Part shown: positions 1-7,679 of the stretch, piece after piece
Position numbering within the stretch: the stretch's first letter is position 1
Layout: the number at the start of each line of letters is the position of its first letter
DNA from: a bacterium UBP10_UBA1149
Lineage (GTDB): Bacteria > Desulfobacterota > Binatia > UBA1149
Length of the DNA: 22,345 nucleotides
NCBI GenBank assembly: GCA_002311335.1
Contig: DBZX01000012.1
Span: 18,745-41,089 of the forward strand
Direction of reading: 5' to 3'
Made by a program: the position numbers and the translations under genes
The notes under the pieces: model-generated
Seen by the model: only the letters and a program-made list of their open reading frames with translations
The model's database searches: none
Told to the model about the DNA's origin: nothing

Positions 1-98
1 GATGACCGCCCGGCCACGAAGGCCAGCAATCCAATCGCCAGCAGGGTGGCCGCCACCAGCAGCGCGGCGGTCCTGCGCATGGCCAACGTGGAACTCAT
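1..98 (-). CDS. N-terminus of an exported or membrane-anchored protein (truncated)
   Basis: Only the first 32 codons lie in the window and the gene runs off the left edge. The reading frame starts at the ATG read at 98-96. It begins MSSTLAMRRT, followed by an uninterrupted Ala/Leu/Val-rich stretch of about 20 residues ending in FVAGRS. A short basic N-terminus followed by a hydrophobic core fits an uncleaved membrane anchor or a signal peptide; no cleavage site can be judged because the frame is cut. It lies 50 bp downstream of the SDR gene on the same strand, so the two may be co-transcribed. The product family cannot be named from this fragment. Confidence 0.55.
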   Translation of the reverse strand, partial: MSSTLAMRRTAALLVAATLLAIGLLAFVAGRS

Positions 99-148
99 GT
101 TTCTATGACCATGCCCGGCCGACCCGTCGACGGGGGCCGCGGGCACGG

Positions 149-895
149 TCAGCTGCGGCCGAAGCCACCGCTCACGCTTATGGCCTGCCCGGTTACCCAG
201 GAGGCCTGCTCGGAGGCAAGAAAGGTGATCATCGCGGCTATGTCCTGTGGCCGTCCCAGGCGGCCCAGCGGGTAGAAGCCCGCCGCCCGCGCTCGGGACT
301 GCTCGTCGAGGTAGGCGATCATGGGTGTGTCGGTCACCCCGGGGCACACCGCGTTGACGTTTATGTTGTAGCGTCCGAGTTCGAGCGCCAGCCCGCGCAC
401 CAGGGATATGACAGCGCCCTTGGTGCTGCCGTAAACAGCCATGCGTTTTTCGTTGCCCTTGCCTGCCTCGGACGCCAGCGCGACGATGTTGCCCGACTGT
501 TGCTCAACCATTATATCCGAAACCGCCCGGCAGCAGTTCATCGTGCCCAGCAGGTTGATGTCGATCAGTGCTTTCCAGTCTTCCGGGGTTTCGTCCTTGA
601 AGAAGTCGATGCCGCCGCCGACCCCGGCCGAGGTGACGAGTACGTCGAGCTGTCCCCAGGTCGATGCTGCCTCGGCGGCCGCGGCCTTGCATGCGTCGAA
701 GTCGCGAACGTCGAGTACAACGCCGCTTGTTTCGTGGGCCGAGGTTTCTTCGAGGGCCGTCGCCAGGGCCTGCTCGTTGACGTCGGCCAGCAGTACGCGG
801 GCGCCCTCATCGAGCATGTAGTCGACCGTACAGCGCCCGAGCCCCGAGGCTGCGCCGGTTATCAATACGACCTTGTCACGTAGTCCCAGTTCCAT
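149..895 (-). CDS. SDR-family NAD(P)-dependent oxidoreductase
   Basis: 248 aa, the usual length for a classical short-chain dehydrogenase/reductase. Visible motifs are the Rossmann glycine motif TGAASGLG (13-20), an acidic residue after beta-2 (D38) that favours NAD over NADP, TSAG (88-91) in place of the usual NNAG, the structural Asn (N114), the catalytic Ser142 and Y155-x3-K159, and PG at 185-186. The C-terminal GRLGRPQDIA and VTGQAISVSGG segments are typical of 3-hydroxyacyl-CoA or BadH-like SDRs. The protein should be cytoplasmic and should reversibly oxidise an alcohol to a ketone; the substrate is unknown. The start is supported by GGGAG seven bases upstream of the ATG. It is followed on the same strand by a membrane or exported protein and preceded by a secreted Cys-rich protein. 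Confidence 0.93.
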   Translation of the reverse strand: MELGLRDKVVLITGAASGLGRCTVDYMLDEGARVLLADVNEQALATALEETSAHETSGVVLDVRDFDACKAAAAEAASTWGQLDVLVTSAGVGGGIDFFKDETPEDWKALIDINLLGTMNCCRAVSDIMVEQQSGNIVALASEAGKGNEKRMAVYGSTKGAVISLVRGLALELGRYNINVNAVCPGVTDTPMIAYLDEQSRARAAGFYPLGRLGRPQDIAAMITFLASEQASWVTGQAISVSGGFGRS

Positions 896-932
896 GGCGG
901 TTCTCCCGCGCCGAAACTAGGCCCGCACTCGT

Positions 933-961
933 GTGCTTTCAAGCACCGGGCTTTCAGCCCG
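933..961. other. Two back-to-back hairpins between the Cys-rich gene and the SDR gene
   Basis: The first hairpin pairs 933-937 with 942-946 (GTGCT/AGCAC, loop TTCA). The second starts on the next base and pairs 947-952 with 956-961 (CGGGCT/AGCCCG, loop TTC). They sit in the 84-bp gap 896-979, between the stop of the secreted Cys-rich gene and the start of the SDR gene, both on the minus strand. Neither strand has a T-tract after the stems, so this is not a textbook intrinsic terminator. A processing, stability or weak termination role is possible. Confidence 0.5.
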
Positions 962-979
962 AGGCGACAGGGGAGCCGT

Positions 980-2485
980 TCAGAAAGGGCAGTTGAGCGT
1001 GACGGGCAATCCCACCGCGACCTTGAGTACCATCAGCGCGTCGGTCGAGGCCACGGCGCCACTGGAATCGGTGTCACACACCTCGAGATCGCAGCTCTCG
1101 AGGCCCACCGAGGACCTGAGTATGTACGAAGAGTCGAGCGCTGTAACCGTCCCGGTGTCGTTGGGGTCGCCGCAGGCCACGCGTTGGCAGCTGTGGTCGC
1201 AAAGCTCGCCCGAGTCCCACTCGGTGTCGCCGTCATCGCACTGCTCAAGTGCGTCCAGCGTGCCGTTGCCGCAGGTGATGCTCAGGCGCGGGCATTCAAT
1301 CTCTACGTCCAGTCCCACGGCCGCTTGCAGAAGCAGCAGCGCATCGGCCGCCGATACCCGGCCGCTGCTGTCCACGTCGCAGACCTCGAGCGCGCAGGAA
1401 TCCAGTCCAACAGCTACCCTGAGGGTAAACAGGGCGTCGATAACGCTCACCGCTCCGCGCGAATCGTCCGGGTCACCGCAGAGTACGGCAGCGCAGTTGT
1501 TGCGGCAGGACTCACCGATCTCGTGGGCGCGGTCTCCGTCGTCGCAACGCTCGCCGATCTCGATGAGCCCGTTACCACAGGAAGACGTGTCGGGGTGTAT
1601 GAGGTCGATGACCTGGAAAACCGGGTCGTGGTGAGTATCAAACAGGCAGTCTACCAGCGCGGCCAGTGAGAAGACCGGAGCCTGCGGGTTTACGCACTCG
1701 TTGGGAAAACCGAGCTCGGACAGGTCGATGGCCCGGCAGTTTCCCGGCAACTGGTGAAGCAGCTTGTTGTGCGCCAGGCGCAGGTTCTCGTCGGTGCCCG
1801 GGTGACCGGTCGCCGTGGCGTCGAGTTCTTCCTCGGCCCTGCACTCGGTGCTGGCCGGAATTTTGCCGCGCTCCCGCTTCGAAAGGCAGCGGTCGCGCGC
1901 GCGAAACTCGTTGGTGACCATGTCGGCCGCTTTGTGCGCGAGCAGGTCCTGGCACTCCTTCTGTTCCCTGCTGAGCTCGAGGTCGAGCGCGGGGTACTCG
2001 ACGCGCAGCATGTTGGCTATGTACTGGTCCACGGCAACGATGATGCACTGCTGGTGGTCGAGCGCCGTGTAGGCAAGGCTGTCGAAGCCGGTGCAGAAGC
2101 CGGGCCAGCCCAGCGCCAGCAGGCTCATGCCGGTGCAGCTGCGGTCGATTCGTTTGCCGAAAAACTTGCGGGCCTGGACCAGGCGGTTATCGGTGGTTTC
2201 GTTGCCGGTGGGCTCGTCGGCTACGGCCAGGCAGTCGGTCTCGGCCGGAAGCTGGCCCCGCACCACGTCGCGCCTGCAGGACTGGCGGGCGTTGAGCGTG
2301 GAAACCATGTATTCGGTCGTGGCAAAACCGGCCTTGTTGCGGCACTGGGCGAGCTCGTCACTGAGCTGGGCGTGGCCCATTGCAGCCGGCAGCAGCAGCA
2401 CGGCCGCCGCCAGCAGCGAAGAAGTTGCAGTCTTGCAAAAAGCTACCCTGTGAAAAAACGACCTGTGAATTCTGACTGAACGCAT
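980..2485 (-). CDS. Secreted Cys-rich protein with duplicated six-Cys module and two dockerin-like modules
   Basis: 501 aa. The ATG at 2485 is chosen because it begins a long signal peptide (basic residues 2-18, hydrophobic 23-35, likely cleavage after AMGHA at 39) and has AGGGG about 9 bases upstream; the open frame extends further upstream but without coding character. After the signal come two copies of a roughly 130-residue Cys module. Copy 1 has C48, C70, C85, C117, C131, C147; copy 2 has C178, C200, C215, C250, C264, C280. Residues 303-331 and 405-433 are CGNG...CDDG disulfide modules like those of myxobacterial Cys-rich repeats. Each is followed by a dockerin-like Ca-binding repeat, CDVDSSGRVSAADAL near 369-383 and CDTDSSGAVASTDAL near 470-484. 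The protein ends VGLPVTLNCPF. It is probably extracellular or surface-bound; its function is unknown. Confidence 0.85.
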   Translation of the reverse strand: MRSVRIHRSFFHRVAFCKTATSSLLAAAVLLLPAAMGHAQLSDELAQCRNKAGFATTEYMVSTLNARQSCRRDVVRGQLPAETDCLAVADEPTGNETTDNRLVQARKFFGKRIDRSCTGMSLLALGWPGFCTGFDSLAYTALDHQQCIIVAVDQYIANMLRVEYPALDLELSREQKECQDLLAHKAADMVTNEFRARDRCLSKRERGKIPASTECRAEEELDATATGHPGTDENLRLAHNKLLHQLPGNCRAIDLSELGFPNECVNPQAPVFSLAALVDCLFDTHHDPVFQVIDLIHPDTSSCGNGLIEIGERCDDGDRAHEIGESCRNNCAAVLCGDPDDSRGAVSVIDALFTLRVAVGLDSCALEVCDVDSSGRVSAADALLLLQAAVGLDVEIECPRLSITCGNGTLDALEQCDDGDTEWDSGELCDHSCQRVACGDPNDTGTVTALDSSYILRSSVGLESCDLEVCDTDSSGAVASTDALMVLKVAVGLPVTLNCPF

Positions 2486-2523
2486 AGTTGTGTACCCCTG
2501 AAGTGGGGCTGCTCCTGCCAGCG

Positions 2524-2553
2524 ACGTTAGCCCCGATTCCAGACAAGCGTCAA
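2524..2553 (-). promoter_or_regulatory. Possible sigma70-type promoter for the secreted Cys-rich gene
   Basis: Reading the minus strand, TTGACG (2553-2548) is a 5/6 match to a -35 box. An 18-base spacer follows, then TAACGT (2529-2524), a weak -10 that matches at T1, A2 and T6. A transcript would start near 2517, about 30 bases before the ATG. The same -35 hexamer and spacing occur upstream of the secreted esterase at 21069. The weak -10 keeps confidence low. Confidence 0.27.
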
Positions 2554-2677
2554 GGCGGCAAGAGCCGTTGTTCTCGGCACGTATGCCGGGGCTGACCCGC
2601 AGACCGCACTGGCTTGACTCCGCAGGCAGAGACAGCGAATCACTGACCCTGCCCTTGGAGGTCTCCAATGGCAGTTG

Positions 2678-2718
2678 CCGGGGCGTTTGCGTTTCCCCGG
2701 GTACCCCCCGAAAGGGGG
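2678..2718 (+). promoter_or_regulatory. Two hairpins in the leader of the first mrp gene, one touching the RBS
   Basis: The first stem pairs CCGGGG (2678-2683) with CCCCGG (2695-2700), with an 11-base loop. The second pairs CCCCC (2705-2709) with GGGGG (2714-2718) around a GAAA loop, a GNRA tetraloop that would be very stable in RNA. The 3' arm of the second stem is the first half of the purine-rich ribosome binding region that continues as AGAGGG before the ATG at 2732. The rest of the 246-bp divergent gap 2486-2731 shows no open frame with coding character and no convincing plus-strand promoter. Confidence 0.4.
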
Positions 2719-2731
2719 AGAGGGCGATAAA

Positions 2732-3887
<1,156 letters not shown>

Positions 3888-3895
<8 letters not shown>

Positions 3896-5036
3896 CGACG
3901 CAGCCAGCCAAGCGGGGGCTCAAAAAGGAGGCGCGCAGAAAACAGGCCAGGAAAAGGTCGTGCAGAAACTGCCCGGCGTCGATAAAATAGTGGCCGTCAG
4001 CTCGGCCAAGGGTGGCGTTGGCAAGTCCACCGTGGCCGTTAACCTGGCGGCGGCCATGGCCGCGCGGGGGCTGCGCGTCGGTTTCGCCGATCTCGACATC
4101 TACGGACCGAGCGCGCCGGTGATGCTGGGCCTGCTCGAGCGGCCGCGTCCCGAGGGCGAACTCGTCAAGCCCCTGCAGGTGCACGGCATGAAGGTGATCT
4201 CGATGGGGTTTTTCCTCGACGAGGATTCGCCCGTGCTCTGGCGCGGGCCGCTGGTGATGAGCGCCGCGAGGCAGTTTCTCAGGGGCGTGGCCTGGGGCGA
4301 GCTCGATTGCCTGGTGCTCGACATGCCGCCGGGCACCGGCGACATCCAGCTCACAGTCGCCCAGGAAGTGCCGCTTGACGGCGTAGTCATCGTCACCACG
4401 CCGCAGGACCTGGCCCTGGCAGACGTCGCCCGCGGCGTTTCGTTGCTCAACAGGCTCAACGCTCCCATGCTCGGCATGGTGCAGAACATGAGCGGTATAG
4501 TGTGCGCCGACTGCGGGCACGTGGACCAGGTGTTCGGCGAGAGGGGAGCCGAGCAGACCGCGCGAACGCTTGGCGTGCCGCTGCTGGCCGAGTTGCCGCT
4601 GGAGCCCGAAGTCTGCCAGAGCGGAGACGCGGGCGTGCCCCTGGTGATTTCCCATCCCGAAAGCGAGGTGGCCAGACGCTTTTTTGCGCTTGCCGACAAG
4701 GTGGGCGAGTTGCTCGCAGCGGGGCCCGAACTGAGTGGCCCCCAGCCGGCCAGTGTGGAGCACGACAACGACAGCGGGCTGCTCACGGTAGCCTGGCAGG
4801 ACGGCAGCTCGGACAGCTACCGTCTCGAGGGTTTGCGAGGCTGGTGTCCCTGCGCCCAGTGCCAGGGGCACAGCAACGAGATAACCTTCGTGGCTGGCGG
4901 CGCGACCCGGCTCGAAGGCATAGAGGGGGTTGGCCGCTATGCGCTCAGGTTGCGCTGGGCCGACGGGCACGACACCGGCATGTACTCCTTCGACTACCTC
5001 AAGGAGCTGGCAGACTACGCTGAGTGCCAGACCTGA
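3888..5036 (+). CDS. Mrp/NBP35-family Fe-S carrier ATPase fused to C-terminal DUF971
   Basis: 382 aa. The GTG at 3888 is chosen because GGAGGG lies at 3871-3876, eleven bases upstream; in-frame ATG codons further upstream would extend deep into the preceding gene. A short polar N-terminus without DUF59 leads into the P-loop domain: AKGGVGKST (40-48), DLDIYGPS (68-75), DMPPGTGD (145-152) and cluster ligands CADC (206-209). Residues about 290-377 form a DUF971 (GBBH-like N-terminal) domain with three closely spaced cysteines, CPCAQC (320-325), and the family's WADGHDTGMYSFDYL segment (357-371). Plant HCF101 combines DUF59, Mrp and DUF971 in one chain; here the two end domains sit on two adjacent Mrp paralogs. 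A role in [4Fe-4S] delivery is strongly inferred; the client proteins are unknown. Confidence 0.94.
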
Positions 5037-5074
5037 GTTGCCAGACCTGGGCCACCAGCCCGAGTAGCGCCAGC

Positions 5075-5947
5075 TCAGACTTCGGGTTCTTCCCACCAGG
5101 GGTAGAAGTCGGGAAGGTCGCTCCACGCGCTCATACGGAACTCAGCGGGTCGCTTGGCCAGGAAGGCCTCTACCCCCTCGCGGCAGTCAGCCCCGCGACC
5201 GGCCCACCAGATGCATTTTGAATCGATGAGGTGGGCTTCCTGCGGCGAGGCCTGCCCGAGCCCGTGCCACATCAGCGCGCGCGCCAGCGCCACCGACACA
5301 GCCGAGGTGTTGTCGGCGATCTCACGCGCTATCTCCGTTGCTTTTGCCAGCACCTGGTCTGTGGGCAGCACGTAGTTGAACAAGCCCGAGTCGGCTTCGT
5401 CACCGGCTCGAAACACGCGCCCGGTCACTGCCCACTCGCTGGCCTTGGCTATGCCCACTATCCTGGGCAGGAACCAGGACGAACAGGCTTCGGGTACGAT
5501 GCCACGGCGCGCAAATACGAAACCTATCTTGGCGTCTTCGGCTGCTACCCTGATGTCCATCGGCAGTGTCATGGTTATGCCCACGCCCACGGCGGGGCCG
5601 TTGATGGCCGCGATGACCGGCTTGCGACAGCGGTGTATGGCCAGGGTAACGCGCCCGCCGCCGTCGCGATGGGCGTCGAGCCCCCCGGTTTCGCCGTGGG
5701 CCTCCGAATCAAAGGTCGATCCGCCCGTGGACAGGTCCGCGCCCGCGCAGAAGGCGCGGCCTTCACCGGTTACGACCACCGCTCGCACGGAGTCGTCCCG
5801 GTCCACCTGCTCAAAGAGGCCCAGCAGCTCGTCCATCATGCGAGGGGTGAAGGCGTTGAGCCGTTCGGGGCGCGAAAGGGTTATCGTGGCTACGCCGTTG
5901 TCGACGGCGTAGTTGGTCTGCTTGAGCTCGAGTTTTTCGTTTTCCAT
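5075..5947 (-). CDS. Crotonase-family protein (enoyl-CoA hydratase/isomerase-like)
   Basis: 290 aa, normal for the family. The ATG at 5947 is chosen over upstream extension because MENEKLELKQTNY leads straight into the crotonase fold; no strong Shine-Dalgarno precedes it. Visible motifs are LSRPERLNAFTP (24-35), the oxyanion-hole segment AFCAGADLS (65-73), and the second oxyanion segment around NGPAVGVGITMTLPMDI (116-132). By hand alignment, the two Glu residues used by classical hydratases (rat Glu144 and Glu164) correspond to Thr and Phe here. A Glu stands instead at 153 in RRGIVPEAC, which suits an isomerase or another crotonase reaction better than hydration. It should act on an acyl-CoA in the cytoplasm. 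It is a single gene convergent with the mrp pair. Confidence 0.9.
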   Translation of the reverse strand: MENEKLELKQTNYAVDNGVATITLSRPERLNAFTPRMMDELLGLFEQVDRDDSVRAVVVTGEGRAFCAGADLSTGGSTFDSEAHGETGGLDAHRDGGGRVTLAIHRCRKPVIAAINGPAVGVGITMTLPMDIRVAAEDAKIGFVFARRGIVPEACSSWFLPRIVGIAKASEWAVTGRVFRAGDEADSGLFNYVLPTDQVLAKATEIAREIADNTSAVSVALARALMWHGLGQASPQEAHLIDSKCIWWAGRGADCREGVEAFLAKRPAEFRMSAWSDLPDFYPWWEEPEV

Positions 5948-6119
5948 AGCCCAAGGTTTCGCACCGAGGCGGCAGCTTTGCAATCCTGTTGGCCGGTGCA
6001 AAAGCCTTAGCGCAGTGCACAAAAACGGCCGGTTTCGGCTGGTGCAGCGCCCACCGTGTCTGATAGTCTAGGCTCGTGGCAGGGTCCGCGAGGTGGCCCA
6101 GCCCCAAGAGGAGGCAGTC

Positions 6120-6503
6120 GTGAACCAAGGCAGAGCGTTGTTCAAACTCACATCTGGTCGGCTGGGCGGGGTCCTGGGCCTGGCCTGCGCGGGGCTGATG
6201 CTATCGAGCCTGGCCGCGGCCCAGACGGTGACCATCGATCCCGACACCGGTGACTTCATCGACCCACCGGCTGCCGAGCAGGCCACGCGCGGGCAGTCGG
6301 CCCGCGGGCAGGCCGCACCCATAGCATCGGCGCTGTCGAGCTACCACGGTGATCTCGTGGCCGTGCCCAGTCCCACGCCCGGGGGCGGGCTGATGGTCGA
6401 CCTCAGGGGGCGCTTTCAGCAGGTGATGAAGGCCACCATGGGGCCGGACGGCAGCCCGCAGGTTTATTGCGAGCCGAAAGATGCCGCCGGCGAGGGGCGC
6501 TGA
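6120..6503 (+). CDS. Small secreted protein of unknown function
   Basis: 127 aa. The GTG at 6120 is chosen because AAGAGGAGG (6106-6114) sits five bases upstream and the product then opens with a clean signal peptide: basic start, hydrophobic core about 16-31, likely cleavage after SLAAA before QTV. The mature part is short and polar: an Asp/Pro segment (VTIDPDTGDFIDPP), a Gln/Arg-rich stretch, and a compact C-terminal region LMVDLRGRFQQVM followed by a single-Cys segment ending near QVYC. I do not recognise a named family. The gene ends one base before the start of the metalloprotease gene, so the two are almost certainly one operon, which suggests a partner, inhibitor or chaperone role (inference). 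Confidence 0.8.
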   Translation: MNQGRALFKLTSGRLGGVLGLACAGLMLSSLAAAQTVTIDPDTGDFIDPPAAEQATRGQSARGQAAPIASALSSYHGDLVAVPSPTPGGGLMVDLRGRFQQVMKATMGPDGSPQVYCEPKDAAGEGR

Positions 6504-6504
6504 C

Positions 6505-7659
6505 GTGCGACGGGGGGCAACACTGTTCGTGTGCCTGTTGCTTCTGTCGGCGGTATCGCCGGCTGCGGCCGCAACGATAACCGTGGTAAACAACGATGAC
6601 CCGGGAGAGGGATTCAACGATCCGACGCCGGGGGCGTCCATAGGCGGCAACCCCGGTACCACCTTCGGCGCGCTCAGGCTCAACGCCCTGCAGCGGGCCT
6701 GCGATCTCTGGGGCGCGCGCCTGCAGAGTGACGTGGAGATAAGGGTGGCGGCCGTATTTGATCCCATCGGGGGTTCGCCGAGTAGTGCTACCCTGGGGTT
6801 TGCCGGCCCCATCACCGGGTTTATTAATTTTGCCAACGCGCCGCGCGCGGGCACGATCTACCCGGTGCCATTGGCCAACAGTCTTGCAGGTTCAGACCTT
6901 CACCCAGGGTCGGACGACATATCGGCGACTTTCAACAGCGATGTAGACGGCCCCATAGTGCTGGGCCCCACCGACTTCTACTACGGTTTTGACGGGCTGC
7001 CTGGCAGCGACGTGGACTTTATCACGGTGGCTTTGCACGAGCTCGGCCACGGCCTTGGTTTTCTTACTTTCGTAGATGTCAGCACCGGGGCCAAAAACGG
7101 CGGATTTGACGACGCCTACATGCTCAACCTCGAAGACCACAGCAGCGGCCTGGGCTGGCCGGTGATGACCAACGGCGAGCGCGTGGCCTCGGCGGTTGAC
7201 CAGGACGATCTGCACTGGACGGGCCCGGCGGCCCGCGCGGCGACCACTGGCCTGACTGAGGGTACCCACGCGGGCAGTGGTCACGTGCTCATGTACGCGC
7301 CCAGCCCGCTGCAGCTCGGCTCATCGGTGTCGCACTGGAGCCTCGACCTGGCGCCGAACGAGTTGATGGAGCCGAGTTACTCCGGCGCCAACAGCGATCT
7401 CGAAATAACCCTGGCCGCCTTCGAGGACATCGGCTGGCTGACCCTGTCCGCGGTGGTCTGCGGTGCGCCCGTGACCGAGAGTTTTCCGCCCTCTGCTTCC
7501 GACGCGCTGTCCATACTGCAGACCGCTGTGGGTATGAGCAGTTGCGCACTGTGTATCTGCGACGTGGATTCGGGCGGTTCGGTGGCCGCGTCAGACGCTC
7601 TGCGTGTTCTGCAACGCGCCGTGGGTCTGTCGGTAACGCTCAACTGCCCGGCCTGCTGA
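6505..7659 (+). CDS. Secreted metzincin-like metalloprotease with dockerin-like C-terminal tail
   Basis: 384 aa. The GTG at 6505 has GAGGGG at 6492-6497 and gives a signal peptide (MRRGATLF, then a hydrophobic stretch ending SPAAAA near 23). The catalytic helix is HELGHGLGF (178-186). The usual third His of the compact HExxHxxGxxH motif is absent. Instead H277 in SVSHW is followed by ELMEP (286-290), which looks like a Met-turn; this His plus Met-turn order with a large insert resembles leishmanolysin (M8) peptidases. So Zn ligands H178, H182 and H277 with catalytic E179 are inferred. Residues about 318-383 are a dockerin-like tail, with one degenerate repeat and one with CDVDSGGSVAASDAL (352-366), ending VGLSVTLNCPAC. 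It is likely extracellular and proteolytic; the substrate is unknown. Confidence 0.85.
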   Translation: MRRGATLFVCLLLLSAVSPAAAATITVVNNDDPGEGFNDPTPGASIGGNPGTTFGALRLNALQRACDLWGARLQSDVEIRVAAVFDPIGGSPSSATLGFAGPITGFINFANAPRAGTIYPVPLANSLAGSDLHPGSDDISATFNSDVDGPIVLGPTDFYYGFDGLPGSDVDFITVALHELGHGLGFLTFVDVSTGAKNGGFDDAYMLNLEDHSSGLGWPVMTNGERVASAVDQDDLHWTGPAARAATTGLTEGTHAGSGHVLMYAPSPLQLGSSVSHWSLDLAPNELMEPSYSGANSDLEITLAAFEDIGWLTLSAVVCGAPVTESFPPSASDALSILQTAVGMSSCALCICDVDSGGSVAASDALRVLQRAVGLSVTLNCPAC

Positions 7660-7679
7660 GTAGAGCGGGCGGCTGCAGG

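Noticed and set aside
2..883. A 293-codon plus-strand frame over the SDR gene
   Set aside because: It mirrors the SDR codons, has no homology signal, and the SDR has all its catalytic residues and a ribosome binding site.
980..2485. Reading the dockerin-like repeats as evidence of a cellulosome
   Set aside because: No cohesin, scaffoldin or glycoside hydrolase is present, and similar repeats occur in many non-cellulosomal secreted proteins.
5025..5049. An 11-bp direct repeat (TGCCAGACCTG) at the end of the second mrp gene
   Set aside because: Only two copies 14 bases apart, one inside the coding end; probably a small local duplication that shifted nothing.
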